Below are positions 34,686 to 42,205 of a stretch of 64,000 nucleotides of DNA, piece after piece. The notes beneath the pieces are model-generated. The model saw nothing but the letters and a program-made list of their open reading frames with translations, did no database searches and was not told the DNA's origin. A program made the translations under genes and the position numbers. Source of the stretch: Bermanella sp049115935. GTDB taxonomy: Bacteria > Pseudomonadota > Gammaproteobacteria > Pseudomonadales > Oceanobacteraceae. Each line of letters starts with the position of its first letter. Position 1 is the stretch's first letter. Where the stretch lies: NCBI GenBank assembly GCA_049115935.1, contig JAGDZK010000053.1, positions 1 through 64,000 of the forward strand, given 5' to 3'.

Positions 34686-34717
34686 ATCACTTATATAGTG
34701 ATGAAATCAGTGATTTC
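34686..34717. promoter_or_regulatory. Two adjacent palindromes upstream of the desaturase
   Basis: ATCACT-TATAT-AGTGAT (34686-34702) is followed directly by GAAATCA-G-TGATTTC (34703-34717). Both are perfect dyads, share the TGATTT/ATCACT feature and lie 19-50 bases before the start codon. They look like operator half-sites for a dimeric (TetR-like) repressor, but no site was recognised. Confidence 0.45.
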
Positions 34718-34843
34718 AGCATACACCAGTTTACTCTATGAGCCTTACACTTAAGGTAAGTTGGCAGCTTTGCCCCTATTTGGTTGCGCACGATGAACAA
34801 ACACGGATAGCTTTTGTGTTTTGTTGCTTAGCTAAATTGAATA

Positions 34844-35512
34844 TTAAGACTGATTCAGCACAGGGTAATAAATATCACCCCAGTTTTCTTGCTCTGCGTG
34901 AAGCATAATTTCAATCATTGTGGGGACAAGTGTTGATAATAACTGCACGCCATCCGTTACCTGCTCACGATTAACGTGGCTGCCATAAGTAGCGCCGCCA
35001 TGAATCAACTGATTACGCAAAACAAATAAACGATCAAGCACAATGCCTAATAGATCAGGGACATTCTGCCGACTTAAATGATTTAGCGCCGATACACTTA
35101 ATTGGTCAAAGCGTTCACGCCAAGCATCGCTATTTACATCTTCACGCTTGGCTTGCCAAAAACCACTGTACACATAAGGGTTTTTGATAAGTGCTTTCAC
35201 TGGGCCAGAATAGGTTTGCCAAAGGCACGCGTATATTTTTTTATCTGCATCATGGCTCACCAGTTTTTCGACAAAACCTTGAAAGGCAAACCGCTCAGCT
35301 AATGATTCGCTACCACCTTGGTCCACTGCATAACATGCGTTAAACGCAATCCATAAACTCACCAATTGTAAATCCATGTCATCGTGTTGTTTGGCCGCAC
35401 AATTGAGCCAACTTAGTGCACGATGCAAACGCGTACCATGAATATCTGAAAAGTTTTCACGCTTTGATTTTAACAGTTTCTTGAGTTCGTCATGTCGTTG
35501 TTGCAATGCCAT
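34844..35512 (-). CDS. HEPN-domain protein (Apea-like)
   Basis: A 222-residue helical protein with the HEPN RNase-type motif RxxxxH in LRNQLIHGGATYGSHVNR (about 172-190) and FVLRNQ just before. The rest is helical with SLWIAFNACYAVD, a segment common to Apea-like HEPN proteins. HEPN proteins are often toxins or RNA-cutting effectors of defence and toxin-antitoxin systems, but no nucleotidyltransferase (MNT) antitoxin or defence gene is adjacent. It stands alone between the desaturase and a repeat-rich region. Confidence 0.72.
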   Translation of the reverse strand: MALQQRHDELKKLLKSKRENFSDIHGTRLHRALSWLNCAAKQHDDMDLQLVSLWIAFNACYAVDQGGSESLAERFAFQGFVEKLVSHDADKKIYACLWQTYSGPVKALIKNPYVYSGFWQAKREDVNSDAWRERFDQLSVSALNHLSRQNVPDLLGIVLDRLFVLRNQLIHGGATYGSHVNREQVTDGVQLLSTLVPTMIEIMLHAEQENWGDIYYPVLNQS

Positions 35513-35587
35513 ATTATTTATTCTTTTGGCTAAAACAGGAATGCATCAAAGTAAAACAGATGGCGAGCGTAAAGGGAAGTTTGTATA

Positions 35588-35627
35588 GATGTGAGATGTG
35601 AGATGTGAGATGTGAGATGTGAGATGT
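35588..35627. repeat. Heptanucleotide tandem array (GATGTGA), about 5.7 copies
   Basis: Five perfect copies of GATGTGA followed by GATGT. A seven-base unit in a non-coding stretch can expand and contract by slippage. It starts 75 bases upstream of the HEPN start codon, in the region where that promoter would lie. Confidence 0.95.
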
Positions 35628-35641
35628 TTTATAAGGTAATT

Positions 35642-35667
35642 GTACGAACTCGCATCTGCGAGTGAAT
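35642..35667. repeat. REP-like palindrome, copy 3 (forward)
   Basis: GTACGA followed by ACTCGCA (35648-35654) / TGCGAGT (35657-35663) and GAAT. Together with the inverted copy at 35717-35742 it makes a REPIN-like pair with a 49-base spacer. Confidence 0.75.
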
Positions 35668-35716
35668 CATTCATGTTTTAAACCATTACAAAATTGCATA
35701 GGATACAGCTACTGCT

Positions 35717-35742
35717 ATTCGGTCGCTGGTGCGACCTCGTAC
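35717..35742. repeat. REP-like palindrome, copy 4 (inverted, compensatory stem)
   Basis: ATTC, then GGTCGC (35721-35726) / GCGACC (35731-35736) around TGGT, then TCGTAC. Relative to copies 2 and 3 both stem arms carry matching changes (AC to GG and GT to CC) so that pairing is kept, which suggests the hairpin itself is selected. Confidence 0.72.
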
Positions 35743-35771
35743 ATAGGATATTTAAATTGTATATTAATGGG

Positions 35772-35894
35772 TTACGCTGCAGCAGTGTCTTCGCTTGTGA
35801 CTTCACTTTTGCCATTGGTTGAGGCATCTTGAATATCAACTCGAAATATAGGGTTTGTTAGATATAAAAAAACCGCTTGTCTTATAAAAGCCAA
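35772..35894 (-). pseudogene. Possible C-terminal coding remnant (about 40 codons)
   Basis: A minus-strand frame of 40 codons with TTG as the only start. The end reads RVDIQDASTNGKSEVTSEDT before AAA and the stop, which looks like the polar tail of a real protein. The first part overlaps the terminator hairpin of the FKBP gene, and no start with a ribosome site exists. It may be a fragment left after a rearrangement, or chance. Confidence 0.2.
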
Positions 35895-35900
35895 GCGGTT
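35871..35900 (-). terminator. Terminator of the FKBP/SlyD gene
   Basis: AACCGCTTG (35871-35879) and CAAGCGGTT (35892-35900) form a 9-base-pair stem with a 12-base loop; on the minus strand it is followed by T7. It starts 20 bases after the gene's stop. Confidence 0.9.
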
Positions 35901-35920
35901 TTATCATACCAACTAAATGA

Positions 35921-36403
35921 TTAGTGGTGGTGACCACCTACACCGTGCACATGGCCATGGGCCAGCTCTTCAGCTTCTGCTGGGCGTACTTGCTCAATAC
36001 TTACATCAAAGGTGATAGTTAGACCGGCTAACGGGTGATTGGTATCCACATCCACGTTGAATTTACCCACCTTAACGATGGTGACATCACGCATACCGTT
36101 ATCGGTATTCACTTTAACCGCTTGGCCTTTTTGTAGCTTACCTTTTGTTGCCAAGTGTTTAATTGGAATGCGTTGTACACCGGCTTCGTTACGCTCACCA
36201 TAAGCTTGCTCTGGTGTTAAGGTAACTTGAAATTGATCACCCTCGTTTTTGCCTGCAAACTCAGCTTCTAGTGCCGGTAGAATATTGCCATGACCAAACA
36301 AAAACGTCATTGGATGACCATTGGTGCTGGTTTCAAATGCTTTGCCGTCTTCACCAGCTAGGGTGTAATGAAAGTACACAACACTGTCTTTTTCGATGCT
36401 CAT
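35921..36403 (-). CDS. FKBP-type peptidyl-prolyl isomerase, SlyD-like
   Basis: A 160-residue isomerase of the SlyD/FkpB group. The FKBP part is split by an IF (insert-in-flap) domain: N-terminal VVYFHYTLAGEDGKAFETS, LTPEQAYGERNEAGVQRIPI at the flap and GKFNVDVDTNHPLAGLTITFDV in the later part. The end AHGHVHGVGGHHH is a short His-rich, probably nickel- or zinc-binding, tail as in SlyD, though shorter. SlyD acts as a folding chaperone and metallochaperone. Start has a poor but present AGGAAG. It is followed by a strong terminator. Confidence 0.92.
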   Translation of the reverse strand: MSIEKDSVVYFHYTLAGEDGKAFETSTNGHPMTFLFGHGNILPALEAEFAGKNEGDQFQVTLTPEQAYGERNEAGVQRIPIKHLATKGKLQKGQAVKVNTDNGMRDVTIVKVGKFNVDVDTNHPLAGLTITFDVSIEQVRPAEAEELAHGHVHGVGGHHH

Positions 36404-36494
36404 TTTTCTTCCTACTGTGTTAATTTTTCAATTAACCATTTTTATATAAAGGTGACTGTTTTAACGCACAATAGCCCGCGTTAAATACAAAATG

Positions 36495-37175
36495 TTACCA
36501 AGGTAACGTCTGGCCGTTGCTATGCCAAAAACCACCAGTATTGTCTAACGTTAATTCAGCTGTGCGCTCTAAAATACCTTTGGCCGCTTGATCCGGTGTC
36601 ATGTCACCATTAAAACCAACCATGCGTGTTTGCACAAAACCTGGGTGAACCACGGCAACTGCAACACCTTTTGGTTTAAGGTCCATGGCAAATGACTTAG
36701 TGAACGCATTTAATGCGGCTTTACTGGCACGGTAACCATAGTAGGCACCACTGGTATTATCTTCGATGCTGCCCATACGGCTCGTGATATTCACCACTTT
36801 TGAGCCTTCCTTTAAAAATGGCAGCAAAGCATGGGTCACTTTTAAAGGTGCTAGTGCATTGACTTCAAATTGCTCACGAATTTGATCCACTTCCATGGCA
36901 TCTAGGGTTTCATTTTTAAATAAGCCCGCATTGTTAATTAGAATATCTAATTTAAAATCTGGGCCTTGGGCCAATTCAAGCACTTGAGTGACGGAATCCA
37001 TGGCATCATCTAGCGTCAGGTCGATACCGCTGATCACAAGATCGGCAAGATCTTCGATTTCATCAGAGCTTTCGCGGCATACCGCAATCACTTCACAACC
37101 CTGGGCCACGTATTGTTGAGCCATTGAAAGACCGATACCACGATTAGCGCCTGTTATTAATACTACTTGTGACAT
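36495..37175 (-). CDS. Short-chain dehydrogenase (C-factor/CsgA-like)
   Basis: A 226-residue SDR with TGANRGIG (7-14) as cofactor motif, NNAGLFKNET, NITSRMGSIEDNTSGAYYGY with the catalytic Ser and Tyr, and YRASKAALN (YxxxK). The last part DNTGGFWHSNGQTLPW is typical of the C-factor/CsgA-like SDR subgroup. The substrate is not known. It starts 91 bases upstream of the FKBP gene on the same strand; the DUF938 gene starts on the other strand upstream, so the two share a promoter region. Confidence 0.85.
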   Translation of the reverse strand: MSQVVLITGANRGIGLSMAQQYVAQGCEVIAVCRESSDEIEDLADLVISGIDLTLDDAMDSVTQVLELAQGPDFKLDILINNAGLFKNETLDAMEVDQIREQFEVNALAPLKVTHALLPFLKEGSKVVNITSRMGSIEDNTSGAYYGYRASKAALNAFTKSFAMDLKPKGVAVAVVHPGFVQTRMVGFNGDMTPDQAAKGILERTAELTLDNTGGFWHSNGQTLPW

Positions 37176-37298
37176 ACTGACCTCTACCTTGAATGTTGCG
37201 GGTTATTTTACATAGATCGACGCATTTTACTGACTTTACCGCCAAGAGGCACCTATGGTTTATGGTATCTGTGTAAAAAGCCTGTTCTAAGGAGTTTT

Positions 37299-37898
37299 AT
37301 GATTGAGAAAGTGGTCAACCCGTCCTGTTTACGCAATCAACAACCCATATTAGAAGCTCTTGAGCCTTGGTTGTCAGCCCATGGGCAATTGCTAGAACTA
37401 GCCAGTGGCACCGGTCAACATGGGGTTTATATTGCACAGCACGTGCCTCACATTACATGGCAGTTAAGTGAGCACCCATCCCAAGTTGCGCTCTCCCAAC
37501 CTTGGCAACAAGACGCGATGTTAGCCAATGTATTACCCTGCATTGAGATAGATATCAGCCAACCAACATGGCCTATTGAAGGGTGTCAGTTTCAATACGG
37601 ATTTTGTGCAAATTTATTGCACTATGTAAGCGAAAAAAGCGTTGATCATATTTTTAGTGCCATTAGCCGGGCACTCAATAAACAAGGTTTATTTTTTTGC
37701 TACGGGCCGATTAACGAGAATGGCTTTACCAGTGAAGGTAACGCCCGTTTAGATAAATGGTTAAAAGAGGAGGTCAATCCAAAGGCGGGTATAAAAGAGC
37801 TGAGTTTTTTACAAACCAGAGCAAAACAGTACGGCTTATCACTGAAGCAACGCTTAAATTTACCGGCTAATAATGTGATTTTAATATTTGAAAAATGA
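37299..37898 (+). CDS. DUF938 family SAM-dependent methyltransferase-like protein
   Basis: A 199-residue protein of the DUF938 family. NPSCLRNQQPILEAL is the conserved opening, LLELASGTGQHGVYIAQ is the SAM-binding motif I and LLHYVSEKSVDHIF and LFFCYGPINENGF are motif IV-V-like regions. Its methyl acceptor is not known. AAGGAG lies 7 bases before the ATG. Divergent from the SDR gene; the downstream 228 bases hold nested inverted repeats and a possible short ORF. Confidence 0.88.
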   Translation: MIEKVVNPSCLRNQQPILEALEPWLSAHGQLLELASGTGQHGVYIAQHVPHITWQLSEHPSQVALSQPWQQDAMLANVLPCIEIDISQPTWPIEGCQFQYGFCANLLHYVSEKSVDHIFSAISRALNKQGLFFCYGPINENGFTSEGNARLDKWLKEEVNPKAGIKELSFLQTRAKQYGLSLKQRLNLPANNVILIFEK

Positions 37899-37922
37899 TA
37901 ATGAGGTGACAAAAGAGAGTGT

Positions 37923-38117
37923 TGGCTGCGCCTGATTCATTATTCCGTGGATTAAAATAATGCAATCACAACATCCATTTAAGCGCAGCCAGATCCTTGG
38001 CGACTTATGTAAAGACAGTTACAAAGATCCGTTTGCGACCGCTTTATGGGGGTACCCCTAAGTCTAGGCTTAATCCGTTAAGCTTATGTATATTAACGGC
38101 CCACTTACCATAAGCTT
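37923..38117. other. Structured intergenic region with nested and competing inverted repeats
   Basis: Between convergent genes. Outer arms TGGCTGCGC (37923-37931) and GCGCAGCCA (37983-37991) enclose inner arms CATTATT (37938-37944) and AATAATG (37956-37962). Further on are GGGGTACCCC (38049-38058), CCGTTAA/TTAACGG (38075-38081 / 38093-38099) and AAGCTTATG/CATAAGCTT (38080-38088 / 38109-38117). The last two stems overlap and cannot form together. Confidence 0.5.
37960..38061 (+). CDS. Candidate 33-codon small ORF
   Basis: ATG to TAA encoding 33 residues, starting MQSQHPFKRSQILGDL and ending DPFATALWGYP. The start lies in the base of the inner hairpin described for this region and has only a weak GTGG upstream. 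No family is recognised. It may be a true small protein, a remnant or chance. Confidence 0.22.
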   Translation: MQSQHPFKRSQILGDLCKDSYKDPFATALWGYP

Positions 38118-38126
38118 TAATAAAAA

Positions 38127-38948
38127 TTAATACGGCGAAGTTTGTGTACCATGGTCATGATTAAGCCACTCTAGATCAAACTGATTTAACCAACCTAAGC
38201 TCGCTTGAGTATCCCCTTCGCTAGGTCGATACTCCGCAGACACATAGCCATGGTAATGGCTATTTTTAATGTCTTCGAAAATCGTTTTGAAATTCAGGTT
38301 ACCACTTAAAGGCTCGCCTCTTCCGGGTACATCTGCAAATTGAATATGACCAATCATATTAGCGTGATGACGTAAGGTTTCATCAACATTGCCGTCCATG
38401 ATTTGCATATGATAAATGTCATACTGCATTTTTAAATTTGGCTGATTTAACTCAGCTAAAATATCCAGCATTTGTTGTGTGTGGTGGATAATAAAACCCG
38501 GCATGTCTTTGGTATTCACCGCTTCAAACGTCACTAATATATTATGCTTTTGCATCACTGTGGCCGCTTTGGTTAAGTTCTGCTTAAGAGTTGTCATATA
38601 TTGGGCGTGCCTAGCCTTATCCAAACAACGACCTGGCAATACATTCACCATTTTTACATCCAGTGCTTTGGCATAAATGTAAGCTTGCTTTAGTGCGTCT
38701 TCGAATTGTGCTTCTTTGCCCGTCACACAAGCAAGGCCTTCACCGCCTGTCATCAGGTCATCGGCTGGGACATTGATCAAACACACATTGACACCGGCCT
38801 GCTGTTTAGCCGCCACCAAATCAGCCACGTTTTCATCGTAGGGAAACTGTATTTCTACTGTTTTAAAACCGGCATCTGCCGCTGCTTGGAATCTCTCAAG
38901 TAACGGCACCTCTGTGAAGAGCAAAGATAAATTCGCGACAAGTCTCAT
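38127..38948 (-). CDS. hyi: Hydroxypyruvate isomerase
   Basis: A 273-residue TIM-barrel isomerase of the Hyi family, interconverting hydroxypyruvate and tartronate semialdehyde in glyoxylate/glycerate metabolism. It begins MRLVANLSLLFTEVPLLERF and FKTVEIQFPYD, both typical of Hyi, with INVPADDLMTGGEGLA and the metal-binding Glu/Asp/Gln residues in VTFEAVN (Glu), LKMQYDIYHMQ (Asp and His), HIQFADVPGR (Gln/Asp) and YVSAEYRP (Glu). The gene follows glxR by 11 bases. A glyoxylate carboligase (gcl) gene, often present in this operon, is not in the window. Confidence 0.92.
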   Translation of the reverse strand: MRLVANLSLLFTEVPLLERFQAAADAGFKTVEIQFPYDENVADLVAAKQQAGVNVCLINVPADDLMTGGEGLACVTGKEAQFEDALKQAYIYAKALDVKMVNVLPGRCLDKARHAQYMTTLKQNLTKAATVMQKHNILVTFEAVNTKDMPGFIIHHTQQMLDILAELNQPNLKMQYDIYHMQIMDGNVDETLRHHANMIGHIQFADVPGRGEPLSGNLNFKTIFEDIKNSHYHGYVSAEYRPSEGDTQASLGWLNQFDLEWLNHDHGTQTSPY

Positions 38949-38959
38949 GATGAGGTCTC

Positions 38960-39853
38960 CTATTTTTGCCCGTCATTCGCGCTATCACTATTGAGCATAG
39001 CTTCATATAGCGTGACCAAGGTGGCTGGGTCTTTATCGGCAAAACCGTGACTGGCGTGCTGGCGCATCAGTTGCGCGCCTAAACCCGCCATTGGGGTGGC
39101 GCTACCCAGTGCCTTGCCCAGGTCACCTGCCATATCGAGATCTTTAAGCAAGGTTTTTACATGCCATTTAATTTCATCAAAATCCTGTATTGCCATTCTG
39201 GACCCCGTTAGCTGTAGCGGCGTGCTATCGGCAAAACCACCCGTTAAGGCTTGTGGAATTTTTGCAGCATCAACCCCTGCTCGTTTCGCCATGGCCATCA
39301 CTTCAGCAATCACCAATACATTGCAGCTAACAATCATTTGATTACAAATTTTGGTGGTTTGCCCTGAGCCGCTCTTACCCATATACGTTAAACGTTGGCC
39401 AAGGTTAAGTAATAATGGCTCTACAGAACGTACAACATCTTCATCCCCACCTGCCATCATGGCTAATGTGCCGGCCTGTGCACCGGCGACACCGCCTGAA
39501 ACAGGACAATCGACCCATGAGACACCCTTGCTTGAAACCTGTTGGTGTAAAGCCTGTGTGGCATCAGGGCTAATGGAGCTAAAATCCACAATAATTTGAC
39601 CAGCACGCAAGTGAGGAAGCAGTGATTCAGTAACCTCTTGCACCGCTTGGGTATTAGAAACACACAACATAATAACATCGCAATTGTGCGTAAGATCAGC
39701 AATAGATTGAGCTTGAGAAGCACCGAGCTCAACCAAGGGTAAACACTTGGCAGTATTGCGGTTCCATACCGTTAACGGAATATTCGCAGTAAGTAAACGC
39801 TTACACATCGGCAGACCCATTAAGCCAATACCAATAAAACCAACGTTTGTCAT
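38960..39853 (-). CDS. glxR: 2-hydroxy-3-oxopropionate (tartronate semialdehyde) reductase
   Basis: A 297-residue beta-hydroxyacid dehydrogenase reducing tartronate semialdehyde to D-glycerate. The Rossmann motif is VGFIGIGLMGLPM (4-16), the substrate motif is DCPVSGGVAGAQAGTLA (about 115-131) and the catalytic Lys is in GSGQTTKICNQ (about 167). The frame is open upstream to 39910, but ATG 39853 has AGGA 6 bases before it and the protein then starts at the cofactor motif as usual. It is first in the glxR-hyi pair and divergent from the HDOD gene. Confidence 0.9.
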   Translation of the reverse strand: MTNVGFIGIGLMGLPMCKRLLTANIPLTVWNRNTAKCLPLVELGASQAQSIADLTHNCDVIMLCVSNTQAVQEVTESLLPHLRAGQIIVDFSSISPDATQALHQQVSSKGVSWVDCPVSGGVAGAQAGTLAMMAGGDEDVVRSVEPLLLNLGQRLTYMGKSGSGQTTKICNQMIVSCNVLVIAEVMAMAKRAGVDAAKIPQALTGGFADSTPLQLTGSRMAIQDFDEIKWHVKTLLKDLDMAGDLGKALGSATPMAGLGAQLMRQHASHGFADKDPATLVTLYEAMLNSDSANDGQK

Positions 39854-39991
39854 AATGATCCTATACTTTTTGTATCTTGAATCATCTATTCTAACAAAAG
39901 GAAGATACAATTCAGTGAATTAACCGCATCCTGTTCGCTAACTCCGACAGGGTGTTCTAAGCTTACATACAGTATAACAGTGGACGTCAGT

Positions 39992-40825
39992 ATGAATTTA
40001 TCTAGCTTATTTGATCACAGCCAAAACCTACCGAATATCCCAAAGGTCGTACAAGAACTCATTCAGACCTTTAACCAATCTGATTTCGACATGGATGAAA
40101 TCGCAAAGAAAATCAGTTTAGACCCGGTGCTCACAGCCAAGGTGCTGCGACTTGCAAATTGTGCGCATTATGGTGTGAGTCGTACGATTTCAAGTACAAC
40201 CGATGCCTCGGTATTACTGGGTTTCTCAACCCTTAGGACCTTGGTATTAGCCTCCGGTATTACGGGGGCTATGCAAAGCCCGCCAGGATTTAACCGCAAA
40301 GAATTTTGGCGAGATAACTTTGCTGTTGCCGCCATTGCTAAATGGATGGCGCCATACTGCAAGATCAACCCCGAAACAGCATTCACCTGTGGCATGTTGC
40401 ACAGTATTGGCGAGCTACTCATTCAATTGTTGGCACCACAAGAAGCCAAAAAAATTCAAGCAGCGGTTGAAGCCGGAGGCAAACTTTCTAGCGTTGAACA
40501 TGCAATGCTGGGTTATACCTATGCCGATGTGGGCGCTGAGTTAGCGAAACGCTGGAAATTTCCTGATGAAATTGCTGACGGCATTCTCTATCACTGCCAT
40601 GACGATTTAGCTAATTTAGAGCAACCCTTAGCCGGTTTATTGCACTTGGCTTTGTATGTACATACTTGCCATAAAATGGGATTGTCAGCACAAGAAATCC
40701 TAAATGATTTCCCTCTGGATATTGCTAAGGCAATTGGCATGGATACTGACAAAGCGCTGTCAGACCTTGAACATGTGGATGGTATTGAATCAGGCATGGA
40801 TACGCTATTAGACGATATTGCCTAA
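39992..40825 (+). CDS. HDOD-domain signalling protein
   Basis: A 277-residue protein made of one HDOD domain (a catalytically inactive HD fold used in signalling). Typical pieces are LPNIPKVVQELIQTFNQSDFD, ISLDPVLTAKVLRLANCAHYG, TDASVLLGFSTLRTLVLASGI and FTCGMLHSIGELLIQL. Such proteins tie into c-di-GMP or motility control and stress signalling, but the partner is unknown. ATG 39992 is chosen; GTG 39980 in the same frame has no ribosome site. A terminator follows. Confidence 0.88.
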   Translation: MNLSSLFDHSQNLPNIPKVVQELIQTFNQSDFDMDEIAKKISLDPVLTAKVLRLANCAHYGVSRTISSTTDASVLLGFSTLRTLVLASGITGAMQSPPGFNRKEFWRDNFAVAAIAKWMAPYCKINPETAFTCGMLHSIGELLIQLLAPQEAKKIQAAVEAGGKLSSVEHAMLGYTYADVGAELAKRWKFPDEIADGILYHCHDDLANLEQPLAGLLHLALYVHTCHKMGLSAQEILNDFPLDIAKAIGMDTDKALSDLEHVDGIESGMDTLLDDIA

Positions 40826-40853
40826 ACATTTATTCATCTGCATCAACTGAACA

Positions 40854-40886
40854 CAAAACAAGCTACCTAATAGGTAGCTTGTTTTG
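40854..40886. terminator. Bidirectional terminator overlapping the MFS stop codon
   Basis: A 16-base inverted repeat, CAAAACAAGCTACCTA (40854-40869) and TAGGTAGCTTGTTTTG (40871-40886), closes almost without a loop. The stop codon of the MFS gene (TAG, 40867-40869) lies in the stem. It serves the HDOD gene and the MFS gene. Confidence 0.88.
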
Positions 40887-42057
40887 TTTTTAAACTTGAA
40901 AAGTACCAACGGCCAATCATCATTAAAGCAAATATTAAAAGTGGCACCGCAATTAAATTCAACGCAAACCAGCCGTAATTAAACACTATCCAGCCTGCTG
41001 ACAATGACATGATTGCTTGAGTGCTAAATACACAAAAATCATTCATAGCTTGAACCGTAAAACTTTCTTGCTTGTCATATTGCTGAGATAACAAAGCGGT
41101 TCCCCCTACAAATAAGAAGTTCCAACCTATACCTAAACATACTAAAGCACTCCAATATCCCCAGTAGCTTTGATCAACAATTGCAATGGTAATAGCCACG
41201 CTCATGACAATTAAGCCAAGCAATAACATGGTGAACAAACTAAATACTCGAAATAAAAATGGCGCAAATAATGATGGTATAAACATGGCCATAATATGAC
41301 TTTGAATCACCGTCTTTGTATCATCCAGTGGATAATTTTGAATCTCACTCATGCTTACAGGGGTTGCCGTCATAATTAAACTCATGACACCAAATGCAAC
41401 CGCAGCACTAGCTATCGCAGCACCAACTCCGGGCAATGAAAATAACTTAAACCACGAACGTTTAATATAAGCAGAGTCTGGCACCGAATTAATCACCGCA
41501 AACGGCATCACACTTAATAGTATTAATAACGCCACATGACATAGCGCTAATAAAATAAAACTGCCACTAAAGGATTTGGTAAATAAATCTTTTCCCTGCA
41601 TCGCAATCTCAGGCCCAAGCCAAGCGGCCACTAAACCACCTAACATGACGACACTGGCTGTTATGGCTACTTTATCTGCCGACACCCATTCAATGGCGGC
41701 AAAGCGAAACTGCTGAACAAAAGCCATGTGTATGCCCAGTAAAAAAACACTAAAACATAGTCCAAAAAAATTCTCATCGCGAACACTATAAAAGGCCAGA
41801 ATTGACCCTAAGATAGCGATCAACGTGGCGTATACAAAACCACTGCGTCGACCAATACGTTTCATAATAAATGCTGCCGGCATACTACTCACTGCGCCCC
41901 CTACTACCAATGCCGCCACAGGTAATGTAGCCAATGCATGAGTTGGCGCAAACAACACACCTAAAAATCCCCCCACAAAAATGACGAGAGGTGCACTCAG
42001 CATACCAAGGGCTTGTGCAATGGCTATCAACCAAACAGGATACGGAATCGTAAACAC
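40867..42057 (-). CDS. Major facilitator superfamily transporter
   Basis: A 396-residue inner-membrane protein with 12 hydrophobic helices in two halves, and the MFS loop 2-3-like motif IMKRIGRRSGFVYAT near residue 64-78. The subgroup looks like the YfmO/drug- or sugar-efflux type; the substrate cannot be told. It is a single gene with its own terminator, which overlaps its stop codon, and has 148 bases of upstream sequence shared with the nitronate monooxygenase terminator. Confidence 0.85.
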   Translation of the reverse strand: MFTIPYPVWLIAIAQALGMLSAPLVIFVGGFLGVLFAPTHALATLPVAALVVGGAVSSMPAAFIMKRIGRRSGFVYATLIAILGSILAFYSVRDENFFGLCFSVFLLGIHMAFVQQFRFAAIEWVSADKVAITASVVMLGGLVAAWLGPEIAMQGKDLFTKSFSGSFILLALCHVALLILLSVMPFAVINSVPDSAYIKRSWFKLFSLPGVGAAIASAAVAFGVMSLIMTATPVSMSEIQNYPLDDTKTVIQSHIMAMFIPSLFAPFLFRVFSLFTMLLLGLIVMSVAITIAIVDQSYWGYWSALVCLGIGWNFLFVGGTALLSQQYDKQESFTVQAMNDFCVFSTQAIMSLSAGWIVFNYGWFALNLIAVPLLIFALMMIGRWYFSSLKTKQATY

Positions 42058-42079
42058 TTAGGCGTCCTTTAAAAATGAA

Positions 42080-42101
42080 AAAAGCATCTAGTGATGCTTT
42101 T
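42080..42101 (-). terminator. Terminator of the nitronate monooxygenase gene
   Basis: AAAAGCATC (42080-42088) and GATGCTTTT (42093-42101) pair around TAGT; on the minus strand T6 follows. It lies about 105 bases after the gene's stop. Confidence 0.78.
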
Positions 42102-42205
42102 AGTGTATTGAGTATGCCTATTTTTTATAATGCATCAAACTCAAGAATAGACCATGCTGATCTATTTAAAGTCTATATCGTTGCAACTTAGCTTATTAAT
42201 GTGCG

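Larger units (their letters stand above)
35513..35920. other. 408-base repeat-rich intergenic region
   Basis: It lies between the divergent-reading HEPN gene and the end of the FKBP gene (both minus strand). From left to right it has a heptamer array (35588-35627), an inverted pair of REP-like palindromes (35642-35742), a possible small coding remnant on the minus strand (35772-35894) and the FKBP terminator (35871-35900). Nothing else was recognised. Confidence 0.75.

Noticed and set aside
35588..35627. CRISPR-like repeat
   Set aside because: The unit is only seven bases with no spacers, so it is a simple tandem array.
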